A stretch of DNA of 33,780 bases from positions 1 to 33,780 of IMG/VR virus record IMGVR_UViG_3300043803_002280; one strand, given 5' to 3'. Made by a program: the position numbers and the translations under genes. Of this stretch, positions 20,403-26,185 are shown piece by piece (the first letter of the stretch is position 1; each line of letters opens with the position of its first letter). Origin of the DNA: a virus. The notes beneath the pieces are model-generated. The model saw only the letters and a program-made list of their open reading frames with translations. It had not been told where the DNA came from and searched no databases.

Positions 20403-20563
20403 TATGCGTTTTCCTTTTCTTTTAGTATGTCAAGAATTAACTCTAATTGTGTTGCGGTTAGTAGTGCGGTTGCACAACCCCATGACCATGCAAGGTGTTG
20501 CTCACCATAGTGCTTTTTAGCAAGAGTGCTAATCTCTTGCGTTAATTCGAAATTAGTTTTCAT
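20402..20563 (-). CDS. small helical protein of unknown function
   Basis: A 53-residue protein (MKTNFELTQEISTLAKKHYG onward) with a WSWGCATALLTA hydrophobic stretch too short and polar for a clear membrane helix. TAATG junction downstream. Confidence 0.6.
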   Translation of the reverse strand: MKTNFELTQEISTLAKKHYGEQHLAWSWGCATALLTATQLELILDILKEKENA

Positions 20564-20736
20564 TTAGATACATACCAATCTGTCCACATAGGGAATTGCT
20601 CAGGGTCACTGTCATAGTAGTAACGCTCAATGTTTTGTTCGCAATCTACGCAGAAAGTAAATTGCTCATCTCCTACATTTGAGATAGCGGACACCATAGG
20701 GGTATGGTCTTTACATAGTGTGTTTAGTGTAGTCAT
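20560..20736 (-). CDS. small Cys/His zinc-binding protein
   Basis: A 58-residue protein (MTTLNTLCKDHTPM onward) with CKDH and CVDC pairs, a likely zinc ribbon. GAAAGGTGG lies before this ATG; an in-frame ATG 14 codons earlier precedes the promoter's expected start and is rejected. Confidence 0.62.
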   Translation of the reverse strand: MTTLNTLCKDHTPMVSAISNVGDEQFTFCVDCEQNIERYYYDSDPEQFPMWTDWYVSK

Positions 20737-20769
20737 TTGAGACCACCTTTCTTTTTCGTTATAGTAGGA

Positions 20770-20791
20770 ATTGTACACTAAGGGGCTGACA
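20770..20791 (-). promoter_or_regulatory. early promoter, TGTCAG type (site l)
   Basis: TGTCA, 11 bases, TACAAT. Perfect CRP-type site centred 85.5 bases upstream. Confidence 0.75.
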
Positions 20792-20840
20792 TTTCTCTAC
20801 TTACTAGCCAGTAATTCCATAATGTGAGACGCTCAGCCTA

Positions 20841-20937
20841 TGTGATAAATCTCACATAAATCCAGGGGTTTTCCACAGAGGCCCGTAACCCTGTGGATAA
20901 CTCCCGCAAGTACTTGCGGGCCAGCTTGACATTGTCA
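20841..20937. promoter_or_regulatory. cassette copy 9: CRP-type site, DnaA boxes, hairpins
   Basis: TGTGATAAATCTCACA (20841-20856), TCCAGGGG, TTTTCCACA (20869-20877, one mismatch to the DnaA box), TGTGGATAA (20892-20900), then a perfect CCCGCAAGTACTTGCGGG palindrome and a GCTTGAC-N3-GTCAAGC hairpin. Confidence 0.72.
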
Positions 20938-20955
20938 AGCCGACACGCCGTTAGG

Positions 20956-21078
20956 CTAGTGTGACTCTTGCCACATCTCTCTCATCTCTGCTTTAAAGTC
21001 ATGCCATACGATCCTCGCCATGTATAGGGCGGGGAGGGCAAGGGATAACTGTACTAGTGTAGTAAGTAGTCTATTCAT
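20956..21078 (-). CDS. small single-pass membrane protein
   Basis: A 40-residue protein with one hydrophobic N-terminal segment (LLTTLVQLSLALPALYMA) and a charged C-terminal helix. ATGA overlap with the upstream gene. Function unknown. Confidence 0.55.
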   Translation of the reverse strand: MNRLLTTLVQLSLALPALYMARIVWHDFKAEMREMWQESH

Positions 21079-21242
21079 GCTGTTACCTTTATGTCCATTA
21101 CATTAGCGGTAAACTTTTTAACCTTGCCTAATTCGCTATCGTTGAGCGATTGTATTACATGGTCGATAGCCTTAGCCTCATGCGCTACATTGTCGATTGA
21201 GATTAGTTTAGAGCCTTGCCAAATTGAGTAAGTGATAGTCAT
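21075..21242 (-). CDS. small protein of unknown function
   Basis: A 55-residue protein (MTITYSIWQGSKLISI onward), likely alpha/beta. GGGAGA lies seven bases before this ATG, which is preferred over an ATG five codons earlier inside the previous gene. Confidence 0.6.
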   Translation of the reverse strand: MTITYSIWQGSKLISIDNVAHEAKAIDHVIQSLNDSELGKVKKFTANVMDIKVTA

Positions 21243-21244
21243 TA

Positions 21245-21427
21245 TTAGTTCTCCCATGTTAGTGCGAATAGTTTTGCTAGTTCTTCATCATCTTCATCAT
21301 TAAAGTCATCTAGTGGAGGTTGTTCCTCATCTACCTCATCAAGGTATGCGTATGCGTCTGCGACATCTGATTGGATAGTATCCCACTTAGACACGCTATT
21401 AGTTTCGTATGAGTATGCGTATGACAT
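21245..21427 (-). CDS. small highly acidic protein
   Basis: A 60-residue protein (MSYAYSYETNSVSKWD onward) with roughly a third Asp/Glu (DEVDEEQPPLDDFNDEDDEE). The charge is DNA-mimic-like, but no family is recognised. Confidence 0.6.
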   Translation of the reverse strand: MSYAYSYETNSVSKWDTIQSDVADAYAYLDEVDEEQPPLDDFNDEDDEELAKLFALTWEN

Positions 21428-21540
21428 TATTTATTCATCTCCTTAGCAATAGACTCTGACTTACGGAGTGCCTCTAGGGCGATTGATAGGGAGGCAAGGC
21501 GTTGCGCCTCTACCATTTGCTTGTATTCATCTAGTGTCAT
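21427..21540 (-). CDS. tiny helical protein
   Basis: A 37-residue amphipathic helix (MTLDEYKQMVEAQRL onward). First gene after promoter m; TAATG junction with the acidic-protein gene. Confidence 0.55.
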   Translation of the reverse strand: MTLDEYKQMVEAQRLASLSIALEALRKSESIAKEMNK

Positions 21541-21572
21541 TTATTCTGACCTTTCGTTGTTGTTATGTTGTA

Positions 21573-21594
21573 AGTGTAGCATAGGGGTCTGACA
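21573..21594 (-). promoter_or_regulatory. early promoter, TGTCAG type (site m)
   Basis: TTGTCA, 11 bases ending in TGC, TACACT. Perfect CRP-type site centred 64.5 bases upstream. Confidence 0.72.
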
Positions 21595-21622
21595 AATTGG
21601 GGAGGTTAGCCTAGCGTGTCGG

Positions 21623-21638
21623 TGTGATACTAGTCACA
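21623..21638. promoter_or_regulatory. perfect CRP/GlxR-type palindrome over a stop codon
   Basis: TGTGATACTAGTCACA fits TGTGA-N6-TCACA and includes the TAG stop (21630-21632) of the upstream gene. No DnaA boxes follow. Confidence 0.65.
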
Positions 21639-21806
21639 CTCTCCGCAAGGGCATTGAGGAAACTCTTGCTCTTGCTTGATACGATTAGCAAGGCGCTCTA
21701 CTTTCATGTATGTATCAAATGAAGCGCCTCGGAAAGATACGACCTTTCCTTCAGCGATAAGGTGAGCAGCCTTAGCAATCTTTTGCTCTAGTGTTAGTGA
21801 AGTCAT
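21630..21806 (-). CDS. small protein with Cys-rich tail (first gene of the early block)
   Basis: A 58-residue helical protein (MTSLTLEQKIAKAAHL onward) ending in CPCGECD, a three-Cys metal-binding tail. GAAAGG precedes the ATG. Being the first gene of the block, it may be among the first made. Function unknown. Confidence 0.62.
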   Translation of the reverse strand: MTSLTLEQKIAKAAHLIAEGKVVSFRGASFDTYMKVERLANRIKQEQEFPQCPCGECD

Positions 21807-21838
21807 TTTTTAACTTCCTTTCTTTTTGTTATACCTTA

Positions 21839-21860
21839 AGCATAGCAGGGGGGACTGACA
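21839..21860 (-). promoter_or_regulatory. early promoter, TGTCAG type (site n)
   Basis: TTGTCA, 11 bases ending in TGC, then a poor -10 (TATGCT). Perfect CRP-type site centred 74.5 bases upstream. The weak -10 would make activator dependence likely. Confidence 0.65.
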
Positions 21861-21870
21861 AATTAACTCA

Positions 21871-21914
21871 AATCTCGGGCGTGTCGCAAATAAATCTTTG
21901 TGATAAGGGTCACA
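21871..21914. promoter_or_regulatory. cassette copy 10: CRP-type site with partial repeat
   Basis: CTCGGGCGTGTCGCAAA, shared with copy 8, precedes TGTGATAAGGGTCACA (21899-21914). The order is changed relative to other copies and DnaA boxes are absent. Positions 21915-22030 hold nothing else I can name; a TCCGAAATGTCC sequence recurs near 11555 and 16908. Confidence 0.6.
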
Positions 21915-22030
21915 CTCACGCTCAAGGCTCAAAGAATTATGGGCGCACTATCCGAAATGTCCGTTTTGTCCAGGGTATGTATCATACATCATAAAAATAT
22001 ATTAACATTTTTTAAAATCTGAAATTGCAG

Positions 22031-22058
22031 TCGACTAGAATATATGGCGGGGTATAAT
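22031..22058 (+). promoter_or_regulatory. leaderless promoter of the cargo module
   Basis: TCGACT (22031-22036), 16-base spacer, TATAAT (22053-22058), six bases, ATG at 22065. The -35 is four of six to consensus. Confidence 0.55.
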
Positions 22059-22064
22059 AGAGCT

Positions 22065-22175
22065 ATGACATGTTCATTTTGCGATAAATACGCTTATACA
22101 AGTATGATTAACAACAGGGGTATAAAATACAACCTTTGCGTAGATCATGTAAAAAAGATTAAAACAGAAGATTAA
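22065..22175 (+). CDS. mini zinc-finger protein
   Basis: A 36-residue protein with CSFC and CVDH, a Cys3His site. Its 3' end overlaps the 3' end of the convergent 22159 gene by 17 bases. Function unknown. Confidence 0.55.
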   Translation: MTCSFCDKYAYTSMINNRGIKYNLCVDHVKKIKTED

Positions 22176-22971
22176 CTGTTTCTTTTATTTCTCTAGACAA
22201 ATTCTCATAAACCTTCTTGTTGTACTCAGGAAGAATTCCATCTACTAAAGTATTTTTTTGTTTTTCTCCACCAGGACGAGCATGCTTTGAAAGCAGAAAT
22301 TCTTCTCCTATGGCGTCATAGACTATATCCTGAGTAACTGGTGGAAGCAACCCGTATTCTTCAGAAACTTGTCTTAAAACGGCTATGAAAGACTTTTCTG
22401 CTGCAGATCTAGCTTCATAGTCCAACATCGAATAGGCATATGTTTCAACATGTTTAAATTGTGGGAAAGGCTCAATAAATCTTATTTTTTTGGACGGGAA
22501 CTCAGTAATAAAAGCATGTACATAATCTCTGACTATTTGCTCAGCATTATTGTACTTTGGAATCCAATTGCGACAATCTACATATCCTAAAAATGGCATA
22601 ACAAGATCTGCATCTGTAACATCTGATAGATTAAAGAATAAATCAACAAGATCAGATCCTCCAATAAGATTTGGATATTCAGGATGAGTTGCAGCTAATT
22701 CATTTGAATCAATTGCATCTTCTGCGGCGGAGGATAGTAAATTTTGGTTTATATCTTCTCCCAAATCTAGGCCAAAGCACTTATATCCAGCACGTCCCCA
22801 GAAGTTAACTTCAATATTTGAGTCAACTAGGAATTTAGAGTTCTTCTCTTGAATTTCTGGGTTAAATCTGGTAAGATTTTCTATTGGGCCAAGATGTGCG
22901 TTAATATGTTGACCTTGAAGTCTAGCTGTTTGACAATCTCCAATTACTTGAACTTTTATTTTTTTATCCAT
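22159..22971 (-). CDS. SGNH-hydrolase/WcbI-like protein
   Basis: A 270-residue protein. IGDCQTAR at residues 10-17 resembles the N-terminal nucleophile block of SGNH/GDSL hydrolases and, more closely, the GNCQ motif of WcbI-type polysaccharide acetyltransferase-like proteins. A C-terminal SKHARPGG (H230) could supply the catalytic His. Substrates in this class are acyl groups on glycans. With the neighbouring sulfotransferase-like genes, glycan modification is a reasonable guess only. Leaderless: TATAAT lies six bases before the ATG. Confidence 0.55.
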   Translation of the reverse strand: MDKKIKVQVIGDCQTARLQGQHINAHLGPIENLTRFNPEIQEKNSKFLVDSNIEVNFWGRAGYKCFGLDLGEDINQNLLSSAAEDAIDSNELAATHPEYPNLIGGSDLVDLFFNLSDVTDADLVMPFLGYVDCRNWIPKYNNAEQIVRDYVHAFITEFPSKKIRFIEPFPQFKHVETYAYSMLDYEARSAAEKSFIAVLRQVSEEYGLLPPVTQDIVYDAIGEEFLLSKHARPGGEKQKNTLVDGILPEYNKKVYENLSREIKETVNLLF

Positions 22972-22977
22972 ACAAAC

Positions 22978-23006
22978 ATTATACTATTAAAGTATTGACA
23001 TGACAA
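22978..23006 (-). promoter_or_regulatory. consensus-spaced promoter, leaderless
   Basis: On the minus strand TTGTCA, 17-base spacer, TATAAT, six bases, ATG at 22971. A second TGTCA starts the spacer, 12 bases from the -10, one off the early-promoter spacing. Confidence 0.68.
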
Positions 23007-23226
23007 TTTTTGTTATGTTACACTTAGTTTGCTTTGTGGGGGCTTACCCTGAAACTCAATATGTACCAGATAACATCTGTGGATATCGTTTTAGGAACTG
23101 CTTTCTCTATCTTTCCAAAAAGTTAAAATTTGGGGGGTAGGGGGGCTTTCCTAAAATCTAATATCCCCAGATAAAAAATTACAAAGCATAAAGAAAACAC
23201 AAAAGAAAAAGCGGGAGAGCTAAAAA
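23007..23226. other. non-coding stretch with paired G tracts
   Basis: No gene seen. It contains CAGAT-AAC-ATCTG followed by a near-DnaA-box TGTGGATAT (about 23080), and two G6 tracts, GGGGGGTAGGGGGG (23132-23145). Downstream it is A-rich up to GGGAGAG, the ribosome site of the next gene. Confidence 0.4.
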
Positions 23227-23304
23227 ATGAAAACCCTATATGCCATAATGATAGTCATAGTAATGACAACTATCCTTGGCATAATATATCAGATATGGTC
23301 CTAA
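23227..23304 (+). CDS. tiny membrane peptide
   Basis: A 25-residue peptide that is nearly one membrane helix (YAIMIVIVMTTILGIIY). GGGAGAG precedes the ATG. Possibly cotranscribed with the tRNA that starts six bases later. Confidence 0.45.
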   Translation: MKTLYAIMIVIVMTTILGIIYQIWS

Positions 23305-23309
23305 CATAA

Positions 23310-23384
23310 GGGCCTATAGCTTAATCTGGTTAAAGCAATTGTCTTATATGCAATCGACTTTGGGTTCAAATCCCAATGGGCCTA
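23310..23384 (+). tRNA. tRNA-Ile (anticodon TAT, reads AUA)
   Basis: Cloverleaf: acceptor GGGCCTA/TGGGCCT with two G-U pairs, D arm GCTT...AAGC, anticodon stem ATTGT/GCAAT with loop CTTATAT (anticodon TAT), and T arm TTGGG-TTCAAAT-CCCAA. CCA is not encoded, unlike the tRNA-Asp. AUA is frequent in this AT-rich phage, so the tRNA would relieve a codon shortage. A Met charge via C34 is excluded because position 34 is T. Confidence 0.88.
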
Positions 23385-23385
23385 C

Positions 23386-23414
23386 TTGGTTTCACGTGGA
23401 ACATGGAGTATAAT
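23386..23414 (+). promoter_or_regulatory. leaderless promoter just after the tRNA
   Basis: TTGGTT (23386-23391), 17-base spacer, TATAAT (23409-23414), six bases, ATG at 23421. The -35 is weak. Confidence 0.5.
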
Positions 23415-23420
23415 ACTTAT

Positions 23421-23570
23421 ATGATAGCTTATGACGTTCCTCTTTCCGCCCTCCTTTATATCGTATATGCTGGGGTTCCAGTAGAGCATAAAATTGGCTC
23501 TGAGGAACAACATCTAGCTCATATGGAGTATTTGAGAAGTTTATACGAAGATAAAAATGATGGTCTCTAA
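23421..23570 (+). CDS. small protein of unknown function
   Basis: A 49-residue protein (MIAYDVPLSALLYIVYAG onward) with a hydrophobic start and a charged C-terminal helix. The ATG at 23421 is chosen by its promoter; the ATG six codons upstream lies before the -10 box. Confidence 0.5.
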   Translation: MIAYDVPLSALLYIVYAGVPVEHKIGSEEQHLAHMEYLRSLYEDKNDGL

Positions 23571-23618
23571 TTTTCGGCTCACTTTTCGCCGCACTTTTCA
23601 CTCAACTGAAAGCATATA

Positions 23619-24344
23619 ATGCAATACGATTCTTTTTATTTTTTACATGTACCTAAAAGCGATGGTAGAAGATTTACCGATAGTATAGTTATTCCTTTAA
23701 AAAATAGCAACCCAGAATTTACAGTGTACAACCAAGAAGAGTATATTCCTGTAAACGAAAACGATCAATCACCTTTTCATCACCAAGGATGGGACTCAAG
23801 AATAACTGATAGCACATACATTGTAATGATAATGAGGGACCCAATCGAAAGAGCGGTAAGCTGGTATATAGATAGAATTAAAGCAGATGTCGAAAATACC
23901 CCAGGATATAATAAAAATACAAAGGTGCATTTGTTAAAAGATAAGTTTATAAATTATGTAAATACAGACTCAAGATTTTATAATCCAGTAAGCAAATGCC
24001 TAATAAACGACTTAGGAAAAGACAGATCCTTTCTTGCAAACAATAGTCCTATAAAAAATATAGATTTAGTGTTTGAAAGAGCGCTTAGAGTCAATATGAT
24101 TATCAAAATGAATACTTTTATGGAATGCGACAAAAATCTTATATCTGAAAAAATAACAAAAGATTTATATCTCAATAAGATAATACCCGATCTAGATGTT
24201 TTTAAAGAAACAGATTATTACACTAACTCTGAATCAAAAGAGCTATATTTATCTTTAACAGATTCAGATAAAGAAAATATAAAAAAGAATTTAATGTTAG
24301 ACTACTATATATATAATAACGAGGATCTATTTTGGAAGCCATAA
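23619..24344 (+). CDS. sulfotransferase-like protein A
   Basis: A 241-residue protein with the two PAPS-binding landmarks of sulfotransferases: FYFLHVPKSDGRR (residues 6-18) for the 5'-phosphosulfate loop, and MRDPIERAVSWY (72-83) for the 3'-phosphate site. The usual KTGGT loop is altered to KSDGRR, so activity or cofactor may differ. Such enzymes move sulfate from PAPS to sugars or other acceptors. The neighbour is a paralogue. GAAAG before the ATG is a weak ribosome site; a TATAAT overlaps the start codon. Confidence 0.72.
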   Translation: MQYDSFYFLHVPKSDGRRFTDSIVIPLKNSNPEFTVYNQEEYIPVNENDQSPFHHQGWDSRITDSTYIVMIMRDPIERAVSWYIDRIKADVENTPGYNKNTKVHLLKDKFINYVNTDSRFYNPVSKCLINDLGKDRSFLANNSPIKNIDLVFERALRVNMIIKMNTFMECDKNLISEKITKDLYLNKIIPDLDVFKETDYYTNSESKELYLSLTDSDKENIKKNLMLDYYIYNNEDLFWKP

Positions 24345-25096
24345 AATATAATTCATTTTATTTTTTACATATGGCTAAATGTGATGGAAGAAGGTTTATA
24401 GATTCTATTGTTAAGCCTCTTATAAAATCAAATCCTGATTTAGAATGCTATACTGAGTATTATACTAAACATCATGAGTGGATTTCTTCAGACAACCTTG
24501 CAATAAGAGAAGAAGATATGGCACACCAGGGTTGGGACTCAAGAATATCAGAAAACACCTATATTGTTTCAATACTTAGAGATCCCATAGAAAGAGCTGC
24601 AAGTTGGTATGCTATGGTGGTAGACAATAAAGTAAAGGTTAAAATAGGTTCCAGGAAAGAAACAAATTTGCATCTAGATAAAAATAAATTTATTGATTTT
24701 GTAGCAAAAAATACTAGGTTCCATAATTACTATAGCAAAATGATTTTAAATGATTTTACAAATAATGGGTCTATTATATTTGACAACTCTTCTCTTAAAG
24801 ACGAAGAAAATATTAAGTTAATACTATCCAGGATTAAAACAATTAATCTTCTTTTAAAAATGAAAGATCTTATTAATATTGATAATGTGCAAATATCTAA
24901 AAAAATTATAGATGACTTAGGCAGCAATAGTTTTTATCCAGCTTTAGAAAAAAACAAAAACTCAAAACCTTACACTCTTCCTGCCTCTAAATTACTTTAT
25001 GATTCTTTAACGGAAGATGATAAGGGTAAACTAAAACAGTATATGGATCTAGACTATGCTATATATAACGACAACTCCTTGTTTTGGAAACCATAA
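24332..25096 (+). CDS. sulfotransferase-like protein B, TTG start
   Basis: A 254-residue paralogue of protein A. Shared landmarks are FYFLHMAKCDGRRF (9-22), QGWDSRI (67-72), TYIVSILRDPIERAASWY (76-93) and a common YAIYN...LFWKP end. TTG start with GAGG seven bases upstream; the gene overlaps A by 13 bases. The divergence suggests an old duplication, with possibly different acceptors or a heteromeric pair. Confidence 0.72.
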   Translation: MEAIKYNSFYFLHMAKCDGRRFIDSIVKPLIKSNPDLECYTEYYTKHHEWISSDNLAIREEDMAHQGWDSRISENTYIVSILRDPIERAASWYAMVVDNKVKVKIGSRKETNLHLDKNKFIDFVAKNTRFHNYYSKMILNDFTNNGSIIFDNSSLKDEENIKLILSRIKTINLLLKMKDLINIDNVQISKKIIDDLGSNSFYPALEKNKNSKPYTLPASKLLYDSLTEDDKGKLKQYMDLDYAIYNDNSLFWKP

Positions 25097-25102
25097 GGGC
25101 TA

Positions 25103-25111
25103 TGGTATAAT
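25103..25111 (+). promoter_or_regulatory. extended -10 promoter, leaderless
   Basis: TGGTATAAT ends five bases before the ATG at 25117. A TTGGAA 16 bases further up may be the -35. Confidence 0.55.
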
Positions 25112-25116
25112 TAATT

Positions 25117-26184
25117 ATGGAATTTATAGAGCTAACAAAAGACGTACTGCTTATTAAGAATGCAGTAAATGACCCACAAAAACTATATGATATTTTAAAA
25201 AAATCAAAAACAGAAGAGATTAACTTCTTTGGTCCTTGGACAGACTGGAAACCTTGGGGAGAATACTCTAAGGCATATCCAAGGCAAGAAGCTGGGTGGC
25301 AAGACTGCCCAACAGAAGGTGGACAGTTTGTAACAGAAGTTATGAACTCATTTTTTGCAGCTCTAAAATACTACAAAGAAAATTGTTTGAATAAAGAATA
25401 CTTTGAACTTTGGGGAGAAGATCCTAATATACCAACTTCATGGTTAGAGCTAGTTGACCAACCAGGATATTCAAGAGAAGATACTCATATGTTTAAAAAT
25501 CCAGCAAGATGGGAATACGGAGACCTTCTAATTGCAGAAACTATAAATACAAATCCAAAGAGTGCATATGCTATGGAATTTCATAAAGATAGAAGAATGT
25601 GGTTAACTGGAGCCCCCGCATTTTTTAACTATAATGTTTACATAAACGATGATTATGAAGGCGGCGAGATTCAGTTTATAGATGAAGAGTCAGCTGAAAA
25701 GTCTTTTTATGTTGATCAAAATGGAGAAGAAAAAGAGTGCTGGATGATTGATGATCCAGTAATATACAAAATGGAAGCTGGAGATGGAATGTTATTTAGA
25801 ACAGATCACCCACATTCAGTTTTTCCAATAAAAGGTCATAAGTTTTACGTTAGACATTTTTTAATGGCTAAACAGCCACAAGAGTTTAGAGACCTAAGAC
25901 AATCTCTTTCCGAAGAAGACTTTGCTGCAAAGATGGCACAAATAGAAAAAGATGGATTTGAGAATAATCAGTGGCATGGTAGATTATTTGCTACAAAAGA
26001 AGATATAGATGATGCAGGACATCCAAGAACAAAGAAATTTGTTTTAAAGTCTGGTAACCGTGATCTTGTTTCAAAGCCAGGTAGATATTCTTATGATGAA
26101 AATGAATCTGCTATGCCTATATACGCAACAGATCATCTCTACGATTTTAATGATAGAAAAGACGATATTAAGCTAGAGGATTAA
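25117..26184 (+). CDS. large 2OG-Fe(II) oxygenase
   Basis: A 355-residue protein with H156-x-D158 (MEFHKDRRM), a jelly-roll core with YEGGEIQFI, the distal His in TDHPHSVFPI (231 or 233) and R246 (YVRHFL). It resembles prolyl-4-hydroxylase-like oxygenases of marine phages. The N-terminal 150 residues are extra and Trp-rich (GPWTDWKPWG) and may bind substrate. Together with the sulfotransferase pair upstream and the cupin downstream it suggests a modification module. Substrate unknown. Confidence 0.8.
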   Translation: MEFIELTKDVLLIKNAVNDPQKLYDILKKSKTEEINFFGPWTDWKPWGEYSKAYPRQEAGWQDCPTEGGQFVTEVMNSFFAALKYYKENCLNKEYFELWGEDPNIPTSWLELVDQPGYSREDTHMFKNPARWEYGDLLIAETINTNPKSAYAMEFHKDRRMWLTGAPAFFNYNVYINDDYEGGEIQFIDEESAEKSFYVDQNGEEKECWMIDDPVIYKMEAGDGMLFRTDHPHSVFPIKGHKFYVRHFLMAKQPQEFRDLRQSLSEEDFAAKMAQIEKDGFENNQWHGRLFATKEDIDDAGHPRTKKFVLKSGNRDLVSKPGRYSYDENESAMPIYATDHLYDFNDRKDDIKLED

Positions 26185-26185
26185 A

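Noticed and set aside
16924-20937. Repeated elements as a CRISPR array
   Set aside because: Units are hundreds of bases apart with genes between and no uniform spacers; they are regulatory cassettes.
23132-23145. G-quadruplex from two G6 tracts
   Set aside because: Only two tracts are present; an intramolecular quadruplex needs four runs, and none lie close by.
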